A stretch of 64,000 bases of DNA from Lachnospiraceae bacterium UBA7196 (GTDB lineage Bacteria; Bacillota; Clostridia; Lachnospirales; Lachnospiraceae): the NCBI GenBank assembly GCA_002490835.1, contig DKUU01000012.1, forward strand, positions 62,492 through 126,491, in the 5' to 3' direction. The stretch's first letter is position 1. Each line of letters begins with the position of its first letter. A program made the translations under genes and the position numbers. This document shows positions 1 through 8,138 of this stretch, piece by piece. The notes under the pieces were generated by a model. That model did no database searches and was not told the DNA's origin. It saw only the letters and a list, made by a program, of their open reading frames with translations.

Positions 1-411
1 TATACCTTTACAGACGAAAACGGTGTCGTTCTCGGCCCAAAAGATCAGGTGCCGGAGAATTCCGTATTGACGGTAACGATAGAGGGAACCAAAAATTATA
101 CCGGCCAGACGAAAGTTTCCTACCGCGTACTCGCCGCTAAAAAGAGTCTGAAGAGCGCTAGTGTCTCCTTGAAGAAGGGGGTGACAAAGGCTTATGAGCT
201 GGAACCCGTCATTCTTAAAAAGGAAGATCTGGTTGTAAAGCTGAACGGCAGGGAACTCGACAAGGATAACTATACGATAGTCTCCTATGTGAATAATAGG
301 AAGAAGGGGACCGCTAAGGTCACGATACAGGGTTTGGGAGAGTATGGCGGCAGAAAAACCGTAAACTTTAATATCAAGTCAAGAGAAATAAAGTGGTTCA
401 GGACCCCATAA
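1..411 (+). CDS. C-terminal end of a cell-surface protein with Ig-like repeats (partial)
   Basis: The frame is open from the first base, so this is the 3' end of a gene that starts outside the window; the GTG at 49 is only an internal codon. About 136 residues are visible. They contain two copies of a pattern of the type T-V-T-I-x-G-x-x-x-Y-x-G, near residues 22-34 and 111-121, each followed by a short beta-strand-like stretch. This is typical of the beta-sandwich repeats in large secreted or wall-associated proteins of Clostridia. There is no sorting motif or membrane anchor at the C terminus, so anchoring, if any, must be N-terminal. The ligand or enzymatic role cannot be told from this fragment. 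The gene ends 28 bases before yqeK. Confidence 0.75.
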   Translation, partial: YTFTDENGVVLGPKDQVPENSVLTVTIEGTKNYTGQTKVSYRVLAAKKSLKSASVSLKKGVTKAYELEPVILKKEDLVVKLNGRELDKDNYTIVSYVNNRKKGTAKVTIQGLGEYGGRKTVNFNIKSREIKWFRTP

Positions 412-439
412 ATTTTCCTGATCAGAAAGGATATCTGCA

Positions 440-1030
440 ATGAGTCAAAATCACCATCTTTCTGAAACTGAAAAACTCCGCAGAGCAATGGAAAAGGAAT
501 TATCGGCCGGCCGCTACACTCATACGCTGGGTGTAGCTTACACGGCCTCCTGCCTCGCCATGGCACATGGTGAGGTGATGGAGAATGCGATGGTGGCAGG
601 ACTTTTGCACGACTGCGCAAAGTCCATGCATGGCTCAGAGCTGATGGCAATCTGCGAAAAAGGGCATCTACGGATGACCGCGGTGGAAAGAAGCAATCCG
701 ACTGCGCTTTTACACGCAAAAGCAGGCGCTTATCTGGCGGAACATAAATATAACGTGGCGGATGAGGATATACTAAATGCGATCCGCTATCACACCACAG
801 GCAGACCGGATATGAGCAAGCTGGAAAAGATCATTTACATAGCGGATTATATTGAACCCGGCAGGAAACAGCTTGCGGGACTGGAAATGATCCGCAGGAT
901 CGCCTATCAGGATCTTGATTGGACGATGGAACACATATTGACAAATACGCTGGCCTATCTGCGGACTACGGAGGGGCAGGTGGACGATATGACTGTCAAG
1001 ACATATGAATTTTACAGACGAGAAACATAA
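440..1030 (+). CDS. yqeK: HD-domain hydrolase YqeK (symmetrical Ap4A hydrolase family)
   Basis: A 196-residue HD-domain protein of the YqeK family, whose members hydrolyse diadenosine tetraphosphate symmetrically to ADP. The motif LLHDCAK (about residues 55-61) carries the HD metal pair. Further family motifs are a histidine in HTLGVAYTA (about 29), AIRYHTTGRPDMS (about 113-125) and KIIYIADYIEPGR (about 130-142). The length is normal. The start has AAAGGAT nine bases upstream. In Firmicutes yqeK usually sits between nadD and rsfS; rsfS follows here, but nadD is not directly upstream, where a surface-protein gene ends instead. The function is assigned from the family, not from anything unique in this copy. 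Confidence 0.93.
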   Translation: MSQNHHLSETEKLRRAMEKELSAGRYTHTLGVAYTASCLAMAHGEVMENAMVAGLLHDCAKSMHGSELMAICEKGHLRMTAVERSNPTALLHAKAGAYLAEHKYNVADEDILNAIRYHTTGRPDMSKLEKIIYIADYIEPGRKQLAGLEMIRRIAYQDLDWTMEHILTNTLAYLRTTEGQVDDMTVKTYEFYRRET

Positions 1031-1052
1031 GAAAGGTATGGTGAAAACGTTA

Positions 1053-1412
1053 ATGGACACAAAACAGACCGCGTTGGTTGCCGTGAACGCACTGGAAGAC
1101 AAGAAGGCGGAGGATATCCGTATCATTGACATCAGCGATATCTCTACGATAGCAGACTATTTTATTATCGCTCATGGCACAAACAAGAGTCAGATTCAGG
1201 CGATGGCGGACAATGTATCGGAGATCCTTGGAAAAGCCGGGGTTACGATGCGCCAGATCGAAGGCTATCAGAACGCGAACTGGGTCCTGATGGACTTTCA
1301 GGATGTCATTATTCACATTTTTGATCAGGAAAACCGACTTTTCTATGATCTGGAACGAATCTGGCGGGACGGCGTTCCCATTGAAAAGGGCGCGCTTTCC
1401 GATACGATATAG
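1053..1412 (+). CDS. rsfS: Ribosomal silencing factor RsfS
   Basis: RsfS binds ribosomal protein L14 and blocks joining of the two ribosomal subunits, which lowers translation in slow growth. The family core is plain: AEDIRIIDISDIS, then ADYFIIAHGTNKSQ, and NANWVLMDFQDVIIHIF. The frame is open back to an ATG at 1005, which would overlap yqeK. I chose the ATG at 1053 because it gives the usual length (119 residues), matches the family N terminus, and has GGTGA at 1040-1044 with an eight-base spacing. ATG 1038 is an alternative but sits one base after a GAAAGG. The gene is cotranscribed with yqeK and ends 35 bases before a strong terminator. Confidence 0.92.
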   Translation: MDTKQTALVAVNALEDKKAEDIRIIDISDISTIADYFIIAHGTNKSQIQAMADNVSEILGKAGVTMRQIEGYQNANWVLMDFQDVIIHIFDQENRLFYDLERIWRDGVPIEKGALSDTI

Positions 1413-1446
1413 AAGACGGGAGAGAAGCATGTGTTATGTAAGGGGA

Positions 1447-1480
1447 AAGGCTTCGCACAAAATACGGCGAAGCCTTTTTT
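1447..1480 (+). terminator. Rho-independent terminator after rsfS
   Basis: A nine-base stem (AGGCTTCGC at 1448-1456 with GCGAAGCCT at 1467-1475) is followed by a run of T at 1475-1480. It closes the yqeK-rsfS unit. The DUF378 gene on the other strand stops at 1487, so the hairpin may also act in reverse, although the T run there is poor. Confidence 0.88.
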
Positions 1481-1486
1481 GATCCG

Positions 1487-1708
1487 CTATGCTCTTCCTG
1501 ATTCCGTTGCGTTTCCGGTATACATATAAAACGTAATGATATACAGTCCGGCAATACCTACCAGAGCGTAAATGATTCTGGAGAACCACGACATGTTACC
1601 GAATACAAAGGCCACAAGGTCAAAGCTGAAAAGTCCGATCAATCCCCAGTTGAGAGCACCGATGATGGCAATCGTCAGGGCAAGACAGTCTAACGCTTTA
1701 TTTCTCAT
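1487..1708 (-). CDS. DUF378 family small membrane protein
   Basis: A 73-residue protein of the DUF378 family (YuzA type in Bacillus), function unknown. It has two predicted membrane helices, about residues 7-29 and 37-60, joined by a short loop. The segment ALNWGLIGLFSFDLV is the family signature. An ATG at 1726 would add six residues, but it lies inside the Shine-Dalgarno region; the GGGGGA stretch ends about seven bases before the ATG at 1708, which I take as the start. The gene stands alone between two terminators. Its upstream region holds a pair of perfect 12-base inverted repeats, listed separately. Confidence 0.85.
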   Translation of the reverse strand: MRNKALDCLALTIAIIGALNWGLIGLFSFDLVAFVFGNMSWFSRIIYALVGIAGLYIITFYMYTGNATESGRA

Positions 1709-1734
1709 GTTTTCTTCCCCCTTCATAAGACATC

Positions 1735-1836
1735 AATCTTCTTCGCAAACGAGAAATACGATCTGATTACGCGATCATAATCGTCAAAAATGAATCCGAC
1801 AATTACGATCACTAGCTAGTATACGCGAAGAAGATT
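1735..1836. repeat. 102-bp segment bounded by perfect 12-bp inverted repeats
   Basis: AATCTTCTTCGC at 1735-1746 is the exact reverse complement of GCGAAGAAGATT at 1825-1836. Inside are a GATTA/TAATC pair and the 10-base palindrome ACTAGCTAGT at 1811-1820. It lies 27 bases upstream of the DUF378 gene. It could be a structured leader of that gene or the remnant of a small transposable element. I see no coding capacity and no clear target duplication. Confidence 0.5.
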
Positions 1837-1869
1837 AACCTATGCTGGAAAAATTTCGCCTCTTCCGTT

Positions 1870-1900
1870 AAAAAACCCTGCAATATCATACTTGCAGGGC
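1870..1900 (-). terminator. Terminator after lexA
   Basis: CCCTGCAA at 1876-1883 pairs with TTGCAGGG at 1892-1899. Read on the minus strand, the stem is followed by six T residues. It lies about 45 bases past the lexA stop codon. Confidence 0.87.
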
Positions 1901-1943
1901 TTTTACGCAATTCTCATCTATAATCTTCCATTTTTTTCATATT

Positions 1944-2564
1944 TCAATGCTTATAGAGCCGGAATACACCGAACACTCTACCAAGGATCTGACAGTCATT
2001 GACAATAATGGGATCCATCTCGTCATTTTCCGGCTGCAGACGTACATGTCCGTTTTCTTTATAAAAAGTCTTTACGGTAGCTGAGTCATCGATCAGCGCC
2101 ACCACAGTATCGCCGTTATCCGCTGTCTGGCAGCATTTGACAAAAATCTGATCGCCGCTAAAGATACCGGCGTTTATCATGGAATCTCCTTTTACCTTCA
2201 GCACAAAAGATTCGCCGCTCGGCACCATATCCGCCGGTACCGGGAAGTAACTCTCGATATTCTGCTCTGCAAGGATCGGTTCGCCGGCTGCCACATGACC
2301 GATCACGGGCAGGGAAACCATCTCCGTGCGGACCATCTGGAAATTATCGTCACAAATCTCGATCGCGCGCGGCTTTGTGGGATCGCGCCTGATATAGCCG
2401 TTCTTTTCTAACGTCTCTAAATGGGAGTGGACGGATGAAGTCGATTTTAAATTCACCGCCTCGCAGATTTCGCGCACGGCAGGCGGATAGCCTCTTTTTA
2501 AGATTTCATCCTTAATATAATCAAGAATCTGCTGCTGTTTTACGGTAATTTTTCCCTGTGCCAT
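1944..2564 (-). CDS. lexA: LexA repressor, SOS regulon
   Basis: The SOS repressor, 206 residues, the normal length. The N-terminal winged helix-turn-helix (about 1-65) includes [19 protein letters not shown]. The self-cleavage site is the Ala93-Gly94 bond in VAAGEP. The protease dyad is Ser128 in KGDSMI and Lys165 in SATVKTF. On DNA damage, RecA filaments trigger cleavage and free the regulon. The start has AGGATAGGG upstream. The gene is divergent from a yneA-like gene, and LexA-box-like sites in the shared 293-base region suggest that LexA controls both itself and its neighbour. The SOS role comes from the family and the operator sites. Confidence 0.97.
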   Translation of the reverse strand: MAQGKITVKQQQILDYIKDEILKRGYPPAVREICEAVNLKSTSSVHSHLETLEKNGYIRRDPTKPRAIEICDDNFQMVRTEMVSLPVIGHVAAGEPILAEQNIESYFPVPADMVPSGESFVLKVKGDSMINAGIFSGDQIFVKCCQTADNGDTVVALIDDSATVKTFYKENGHVRLQPENDEMDPIIVNDCQILGRVFGVFRLYKH

Positions 2565-2700
2565 GTAAAATCCCTATCCTTTCTAATTGTTTAACTGCAA
2601 TTTCATATTTCTTTTGTGTATCTCTCTGTACAATCAAAACGTCATCAAGCATTTAATCGTATTTCCTGCATGATTACACTTTTTCTGTTGGTATGCGTAT

Positions 2701-2729
2701 AGTATAACACAGGATTTCGTAAAAAGCAA
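2701..2729 (-). promoter_or_regulatory. Candidate lexA promoter
   Basis: On the minus strand TTGCTT (2724-2729) and TATACT (2701-2706) are separated by 17 bases, a reasonable sigma-A promoter. It would give lexA an untranslated leader of about 130 bases. A LexA-like box at 2740-2753 lies just upstream of the -35 element. Confidence 0.6.
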
Positions 2730-2739
2730 ACATATATTC

Positions 2740-2753
2740 AGAAAATTTGTTCG
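2740..2753. promoter_or_regulatory. LexA-box-like site on the lexA side
   Basis: AGAAAATTTGTTCG resembles the Firmicute SOS box (CGAAC-4 bases-GTTCG) and differs by two bases from the box at 2781-2794. Its position beside the putative lexA -35 element fits autoregulation. Confidence 0.55.
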
Positions 2754-2772
2754 ATTTTTTTAAGAATAAGGG

Positions 2773-2801
2773 TTGACATTCGAAAATGTGTTCGATATAA
2801 T
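2773..2801 (+). promoter_or_regulatory. yneA-like gene promoter with LexA box in the spacer
   Basis: TTGACA at 2773-2778 and TATAAT at 2796-2801 are both perfect consensus, 17 bases apart. The spacer holds CGAAAATGTGTTCG (2781-2794), a near-perfect palindromic LexA box. Bound LexA would cover the whole promoter. Confidence 0.85.
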
Positions 2802-2811
2802 ACAGACATAA

Positions 2812-2825
2812 GGAACATCTGTTCG
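2812..2825. promoter_or_regulatory. Second LexA box, downstream of the promoter
   Basis: GGAACATCTGTTCG keeps the GAAC-4-GTTC core exactly and lies at about +4 to +17 of the expected transcript. A weaker half-site (GTTCG at 2834-2838) follows just before the ribosome binding site, suggesting cooperative repression. Confidence 0.75.
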
Positions 2826-2857
2826 CAACGTTTGTTCGGCTTATGGAGGTAATCACT

Positions 2858-3253
2858 ATGACACAGAAAAACAAAAGCTTACAGGATATCAGAAGCGAGA
2901 GAAGGATCCGCAATAACCGCATTCGCAGAAGACGGGAGATGAGAAAAAACTTCCTTTTATTTGTGATGACGCTCTGTCTGATCGTTACCACTTCCGTGGC
3001 AGTCGGCTCGTTCCGCTCCAATGCAAAGAACGATCCGGCGAAGGAGACCTACCGCTATTATAAGAGCATCACCGTATCCGACCGCGATACGCTCTGGTCG
3101 ATCGCGCAGACTTATATGGATGAGATGCACTATGATTCCATACAGGATTATATCAGCGATGTCAAGCACATCAATAACCTGAAAAACGACGCTATCTACG
3201 CGGACGCGCACCTGATCGTACCGTATTATGCCGAGGCGGTCACGACGCCGTAA
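2858..3253 (+). CDS. yneA: SOS-induced LysM cell-division suppressor, YneA-like
   Basis: A 131-residue protein with a very basic cytoplasmic head (about 1-30), one membrane helix (about 31-51) and an extracytoplasmic LysM domain (about 70-123, with DRDTLWSIAQTY). This layout and the place next to lexA match YneA, the Bacillus protein that halts septation during the SOS response, probably by acting at the division site. An ATG at 2843 is in frame, but it overlaps the GGAGG at 2845-2849; the ATG at 2858 follows that site by eight bases and is preferred. The promoter is overlaid by LexA boxes. Sequence identity to Bacillus YneA is probably low, so the name rests on architecture and context. Confidence 0.85.
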   Translation: MTQKNKSLQDIRSERRIRNNRIRRRREMRKNFLLFVMTLCLIVTTSVAVGSFRSNAKNDPAKETYRYYKSITVSDRDTLWSIAQTYMDEMHYDSIQDYISDVKHINNLKNDAIYADAHLIVPYYAEAVTTP

Positions 3254-3339
3254 GACTGCTTCATGGTCAAAAATCCAGTTCGATGTTATTTTTGAACGCT
3301 GTTATATTGAATCATGAACAATGAAAACAGGGAAAATGT

Positions 3340-3369
3340 TTGACGAACCGGCCCGTCAAAGTGTATGAT
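3340..3369 (+). promoter_or_regulatory. Promoter of the ABC exporter operon with operator-like inverted repeat
   Basis: TTGACG (3340-3345) and TATGAT (3364-3369) are 18 bases apart. TTTGACG (3339-3345) and CGTCAAA (3354-3360) form an inverted repeat across the -35 element and spacer, where a repressor would block polymerase. The WYL regulator at the end of the operon is a candidate partner; this is inference. Confidence 0.6.
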
Positions 3370-3401
3370 AAAAAAGAAGTTTTTATTTTGATGTTTCTAG
3401 C

Positions 3402-3439
3402 AACGGCAGGAATCATAATCGAAACTGCCGTTGTTTTTT
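3402..3439 (+). terminator. Intrinsic terminator in the leader of the ABC exporter operon
   Basis: AACGGCAG (3402-3409) pairs with CTGCCGTT (3425-3432), followed by GTTTTTT. It ends 20 bases before the ABC start codon, leaving no room for another promoter, so it may work as an attenuator. CGAAAC (3420-3425) could instead pair with GTTTCG (3441-3446), a possible antiterminator. Confidence 0.75.
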
Positions 3440-3459
3440 AGTTTCGGGGAGAAAATAAA

Positions 3460-5301
3460 ATGGAGAAGCAGCAGAAGAAAGAGGAGCAGAAGCTGTCGTT
3501 CTCAGAGACTTTGAAGAACGACTGGTATGCAATCAGGCTTGGATTCTCAATCAATAAAAACGTGGTCATACATGCTTTTTTTCTGGAGATGGTCATCTAT
3601 TTTGATTGGGTATTTTTTGATGCCATCTTCCTGCGCTATATTGTAGATGCGCTCGACAGCGGCAAAGGGCTGCGCACGATCCTGACTTTTATCCTAAGCT
3701 GCGGAGCGCTGTTTTTTGTTCTCAATATCTACCGGGAATATGTGACTAACGTAGTGAATCCGCTGTCGGCGACCAAACTGTATTACGGCGTTTATTCCAA
3801 ACTGTACGCCAAGGCAAAAAACGTGGAACTTCGATGTTACGAGGATGCGGACTTTTATAACCGCTACACGATGTCCATGGACGGCGCGGATACGAAGATC
3901 ATGGAAATCATCCAAAACGTATGGGGGTGTATTGGCGGAACGGCAGGAACGATCGCCGTATTTTGGTTTATGTATCAGATCGACCATTATGCCGTATTTT
4001 TTATCCTGTCTCCGCTGCTTGGCAACTTTTTATTCGGACATTTGAAAAATAAGGCTGAATTTAAGCGCTATACGGAATGGGCTCCCGACGATAAGGTCCT
4101 GAATTATGTAAACAGAGTGATGTACCTTCCCGATTATGCCAAAGAGATCCGGCTTTCCAATGTATTTGCGCTTCTTAAGAGGCAGTACCATGACGCGGCG
4201 CAGCGTATGGTGCGAACTGCCGAAAAATATGCTTTCAGCAATGCCGTTTTAAGTATCTTTAAAAATTCCTTTACGTTTACGGTTATTTTTGAAGGCGTTT
4301 TATTGTATGCAATCTACCGCAACCGTGTCACGGGGTCAATCTCTCTGGCACAGCTTACGGTAATGTCCAGTCTGATGGTCGCTATGACATGGATTTTGAT
4401 CGGTCTGTTTGAGAATCTTATGAATATCATGAAAAACGGCATGTTCATCAATAATTTTCGCGGTTTTCTGGAATACGAAGAAAAGATTCCCGAAGATCAG
4501 GACGGCGTGATGCCTGATGGGAAGTTTACTTCCTTAGAATTTGAGCATGTCTGCTTTTCCTATCAGGATGAGGAGACGATCAAAAACCTGTCCTTTACCA
4601 TCAAAGAAGGCGAAATCGCAGCCTTAGTTGGGCATAACGGCGCGGGCAAAACGACGATCATCAAGCTGCTTCTGCGCCTGTATGACGCCGATTCAGGTGT
4701 GATCCGCTTAAACGGCAGGGATATCAGAGAGTATAACCTGCATGCCTATCGGGAAATGTTTTCCACTACTTTTCAGGATTTTTCGATCTTCGGCATGACC
4801 GTGATGGAAAATGTACTGATGGGCAGGCATTATGAGAAGGAAGAACAGGTGACAAAAGCGGCGCTCAAGAAGGCTGGCTTATATGATAAGATCACGTCTT
4901 TGCCAAACGGTATTCATACAGTGATGACCAAGGAATTTGATGAGGAGGGCGCGGTCTTTTCGGGCGGAGAGAGCCAGAAACTTGCCGTGGCAAGGACTTT
5001 TGCCAAAGAATCCCCCGTCAAGATTTTTGACGAACCCTCCAGCGCCCTCGACCCGATCGCTGAGTATGAACTGTTCCGCAATATCATGAAAGAAGGCTGC
5101 GAACATACCATGCTCTTTATCTCGCACAGGCTTTCCTCTGTCAAAAGCTGTGATAAAGTATTTATGCTGGAAGAGGGGCGTTTGATCGAGGAAGGCTCAC
5201 ACTTGGAACTGATGCAGAAAAACGGCAAGTATGCGAAGATGTACCGCAGACAGGCCATGAACTATCTGGCTCTTACAACGGAAGAGGAGGTGGTCGTTTG
5301 A
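3460..5301 (+). CDS. ABC exporter half-transporter, subunit A
   Basis: A 613-residue protein with an N-terminal membrane domain of about five or six helices (about 30-320) fused to a nucleotide-binding domain. Walker A is GHNGAGKTT (about 390), the signature is SGGESQK (about 500), Walker B is VKIFDEPSSALD (about 519-530, with the catalytic glutamate) and the switch histidine is in ISHRLSS (about 554). Such fused half-transporters work as dimers; the next gene is its likely partner. The substrate is unknown; peptides or drugs are usual for the class. GGGGAG lies eight bases before the ATG. The stop codon overlaps the start of the next gene (TTGA), so the two are translationally coupled. Confidence 0.88.
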   Translation: MEKQQKKEEQKLSFSETLKNDWYAIRLGFSINKNVVIHAFFLEMVIYFDWVFFDAIFLRYIVDALDSGKGLRTILTFILSCGALFFVLNIYREYVTNVVNPLSATKLYYGVYSKLYAKAKNVELRCYEDADFYNRYTMSMDGADTKIMEIIQNVWGCIGGTAGTIAVFWFMYQIDHYAVFFILSPLLGNFLFGHLKNKAEFKRYTEWAPDDKVLNYVNRVMYLPDYAKEIRLSNVFALLKRQYHDAAQRMVRTAEKYAFSNAVLSIFKNSFTFTVIFEGVLLYAIYRNRVTGSISLAQLTVMSSLMVAMTWILIGLFENLMNIMKNGMFINNFRGFLEYEEKIPEDQDGVMPDGKFTSLEFEHVCFSYQDEETIKNLSFTIKEGEIAALVGHNGAGKTTIIKLLLRLYDADSGVIRLNGRDIREYNLHAYREMFSTTFQDFSIFGMTVMENVLMGRHYEKEEQVTKAALKKAGLYDKITSLPNGIHTVMTKEFDEEGAVFSGGESQKLAVARTFAKESPVKIFDEPSSALDPIAEYELFRNIMKEGCEHTMLFISHRLSSVKSCDKVFMLEEGRLIEEGSHLELMQKNGKYAKMYRRQAMNYLALTTEEEVVV

Positions 5302-7121
5302 ATCAGGGAAAAAACAGCACAAAGCAACAGGCGGCTATGGTATGGCGTAATAACTGGTTTTTGCTGAAACTGATGTGCAATGCTTCCCCTTCTTTTCTTA
5401 TTTTTACCGTTCTGGACACCGTCCGGCATTCGGTTTCCGTGTTCTTTGAACACATTTGGGGCATCGGCTATATTCTGGAGGCGGCTGAATTTCAGTATCC
5501 GTTTTGGCAGGTAGCGCGGTTTATCCTGCTTTTGGCGGTCTTTGTCACTCTTGGTATGATATTCTCGGCAGTGACGGAAGACTATATCAAGCAGAAAGAG
5601 CGGCCCAAAGTAAAAGAGCAGATCAAGATGCTGTTATATGAAAAAACGAAGGAGCTGGATCTGGCCTGTTATGATGATCCGGCATACTATAACGAAATGG
5701 TGCTTGCGGTCTCGGAGGTCGATAAGCAGATCGATCGCTGTGAGATTTTTATAAAAAACGCGGTGTCCGGCATTACGGTTTTTATTACCAGCGGGCTTTT
5801 TTTCCTGTTCCGGGATCCTTTTTCCGTTGTGTTCGTGGCAGCTTCTTTCCTGTTGTCATTTGCCTTTAATCAACTGTATAATAAATTATCCTATACGCTG
5901 CGGATCGAGCGCAATCCGCACGAGAGAAAACGCGAGTATGTAAAAAGAGTATTTTATTTGAGTGACTATGCCAAAGAGATCCGTATGCATCCTGAAGTTT
6001 CCGGTCTTTTGATGAAGGAATTTGAGGCAGCGAATAAGGAAGTCTACCATGTAGAGAAGAAACATGCCTTTCGCAGGCTGTATTTGAGCGTAATGCGCAG
6101 ATATACGTGCAATCTCTTTATCAGCGACGTTTTATATATCTCTTATCTGGTATATCAGGCGGTGGTCAGGGGTGTGCTTTCTTTCAGCAGGGTGGCGATC
6201 CTGTATCATTCCTTCTATTCGCTCAAACAGGGGTTGAGCATTTTTACGGATGTATATCCGTTCGCCTGTGAGACCAGCCTCTATGTGCAGAAGATCCGTG
6301 ATTTTCTGGCTTATGAGCCTAAGATACAGACTACGGAAGGCATTGTACCCGCGACAAACGCGAAAGAAATAGAACTGGATCAGGTTTCATTTGCTTATCA
6401 GAAAGAAGCCGGCGCCATCATAAACGATATCTCGCTTTCTATCTCTCCCGGAGAAAAGATTGCGCTTGTAGGCTACAACGGCGCAGGGAAAACGACGCTT
6501 GTTAAGCTTCTGATGAGACTCTATGACGTGGACAACGGAAGCATTCTGGCGGATGGAAAGGACATCCGTTCCTATGATGTGCAAAAGTATCGGGACACCA
6601 TCGGCACCGTATTTCAGGATTTTCAGATCTTTGCCGGAAGCATCAGGGAAAACGTGCTTTTGGATGTGGCTGACGGCTGTGACGAAGAACGGATAAAAGC
6701 TGCCCTTGCGGACAGCGGCCTGATGAAACGGGTAGACGGGATGGAGAAGGGGCTTGAAACGCCGCTGACCACGGAATTTGCGCAGGACGGTGTGAATCTG
6801 TCCGGCGGGGAAAGCCAGAAACTGGCGATCGCCAGAGTGTTTTACCAAAAGGCAGGACTGATGATTTTGGACGAGCCGTCGAGTGCCCTTGACCCAATCG
6901 CGGAATATCAGTTGAATCACGCTATGCTTACGGCTACGAAGGATAAGACGGTGATCTTTATTTCCCATCGGCTTTCCACCACCAGACTGGCCGACCGCAT
7001 CATCATGCTGGAACAGGGCCGGATCGTGGAGCAGGGCAGTCATGAACAGCTGCTTGCACAGAAGGGGAAATATGCGCAGATGTGGCGCGCGCAGGCGGGG
7101 GCATATATAGAGGTATCATAA
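5298..7121 (+). CDS. ABC exporter half-transporter, subunit B
   Basis: A 607-residue fused membrane and ATPase protein, homologous to the gene before it but divergent, so a heterodimer is likely. Walker A is GYNGAGKTT (about 391), signature SGGESQK (about 500), Walker B LMILDEPSSALD (about 520) and H-loop ISHRLST (about 554). Unlike many heterodimeric exporters, both partners keep the catalytic glutamate and intact signature, so both ATP sites should be active. The start is TTG within TTGA, overlapping the previous stop, with GAGGAGGTGG just upstream. The WYL regulator begins one base after this gene ends. The substrate is unknown. Confidence 0.88.
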   Translation: MNQGKNSTKQQAAMVWRNNWFLLKLMCNASPSFLIFTVLDTVRHSVSVFFEHIWGIGYILEAAEFQYPFWQVARFILLLAVFVTLGMIFSAVTEDYIKQKERPKVKEQIKMLLYEKTKELDLACYDDPAYYNEMVLAVSEVDKQIDRCEIFIKNAVSGITVFITSGLFFLFRDPFSVVFVAASFLLSFAFNQLYNKLSYTLRIERNPHERKREYVKRVFYLSDYAKEIRMHPEVSGLLMKEFEAANKEVYHVEKKHAFRRLYLSVMRRYTCNLFISDVLYISYLVYQAVVRGVLSFSRVAILYHSFYSLKQGLSIFTDVYPFACETSLYVQKIRDFLAYEPKIQTTEGIVPATNAKEIELDQVSFAYQKEAGAIINDISLSISPGEKIALVGYNGAGKTTLVKLLMRLYDVDNGSILADGKDIRSYDVQKYRDTIGTVFQDFQIFAGSIRENVLLDVADGCDEERIKAALADSGLMKRVDGMEKGLETPLTTEFAQDGVNLSGGESQKLAIARVFYQKAGLMILDEPSSALDPIAEYQLNHAMLTATKDKTVIFISHRLSTTRLADRIIMLEQGRIVEQGSHEQLLAQKGKYAQMWRAQAGAYIEVS

Positions 7122-7122
7122 T

Positions 7123-8040
7123 ATGAAAATCGACCGCATGATCGGCATTTTGTCCATTTTATTGCAAAAAGAAAAGGTTACCGCACCGTATCTGGCTGAC
7201 AAATTCGAGGTTTCCCGCCGCACCATCAACCGCGATATCGAGGCGCTGTGTATGGCTGGGATCCCGCTGGTGACAGAGTCAGGGCGGGGTGGCGGCATCT
7301 CCATTATGGAAGGGTTTAACATAGACCGCGCCCTGTTCACATCCGCGGACATGCAGGCGATCCTAGCGGGACTGCGGGGACTTGACAGCATCAGCGGCAC
7401 GAACCGTTATCAACAGCTGATGGAAAAGCTGTCCGCGGGTACCTCAAACCTGATCGCCGCAGACACCCATATCCTAATCGATCTTTCTTCCTGGTATAAG
7501 CCTGCTCTGGCCCCGAAAATAGAGCTCCTGCACGGCGCAATTCTTTCAGGGCATAAGGTTTCTTTTACTTATTTTTCTCCCAAAGGCGAGTCTATAAGGA
7601 ACGTAGAGCCTTACTATCTGGTCTTTCAGTGGGCAGGCTGGTATCTCTGGGGCTGGTGTGATGAGAGAGAGGATTTTCGCCTGTTTAAGCTGATGCGGAT
7701 GACAGAACTTTCTATTAGCGATTCCTTTGAAAAAAGAACAGTTCAGCCGCCCGATTTAAGCGCTGACCGGGTCTTCCCGTCAACCTATCATGTCAGGGCG
7801 AAAATTCATCCTTCCTTTCAATGGCGGCTGGTAGAAGAGTTTGGCCCCACATGCTTTCAGGTACTGCCGGACGGGATGCTGCTTTTTTCTGCCGACTTTT
7901 CCGACCGGAATAACCTGATTGGGTGGATTGTGTCGTTTGGCAGCGGCGCGGAGCTTCTGGAGCCGGAACATCTGCGGCAGGAAGTTTTACGGTTTGCGGA
8001 GGATATTCGCCGTAACTATCTTCCTGATTCTGAAACATGA
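7123..8040 (+). CDS. HTH and WYL-domain transcriptional regulator (YafY/DeoR-like)
   Basis: A 305-residue regulator. The N terminus is a winged helix of the HTH_11 type (about 1-60: LADKFEVSRRTINRDIEAL). The middle and C terminus form a WYL domain (about 140-215) with FTYFSPKGE, then EPYYLVFQWAGWYLWGWC and FRLFKLMRM. WYL domains sense ligands, often nucleic acids or small molecules. The gene starts one base after the exporter operon's second gene, so it probably controls that operon from within, perhaps through the inverted repeat at 3339-3360. Activator or repressor action cannot be decided from sequence. Confidence 0.88.
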   Translation: MKIDRMIGILSILLQKEKVTAPYLADKFEVSRRTINRDIEALCMAGIPLVTESGRGGGISIMEGFNIDRALFTSADMQAILAGLRGLDSISGTNRYQQLMEKLSAGTSNLIAADTHILIDLSSWYKPALAPKIELLHGAILSGHKVSFTYFSPKGESIRNVEPYYLVFQWAGWYLWGWCDEREDFRLFKLMRMTELSISDSFEKRTVQPPDLSADRVFPSTYHVRAKIHPSFQWRLVEEFGPTCFQVLPDGMLLFSADFSDRNNLIGWIVSFGSGAELLEPEHLRQEVLRFAEDIRRNYLPDSET

Positions 8041-8138
8041 CATACTGATGTCGTGTTTATACTGATATCATGGTTATGGAAATTGTGATGAGTTTCGTAA
8101 ACGCCCAGTGAGATAAAAAAAGAGAGGATGACTGCAAC

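Noticed and set aside
3253..3340. Promoter using TATATT at 3303-3308 for the exporter
   Set aside because: No matching -35 element lies 16-18 bases upstream; the TTGACG/TATGAT pair is better.
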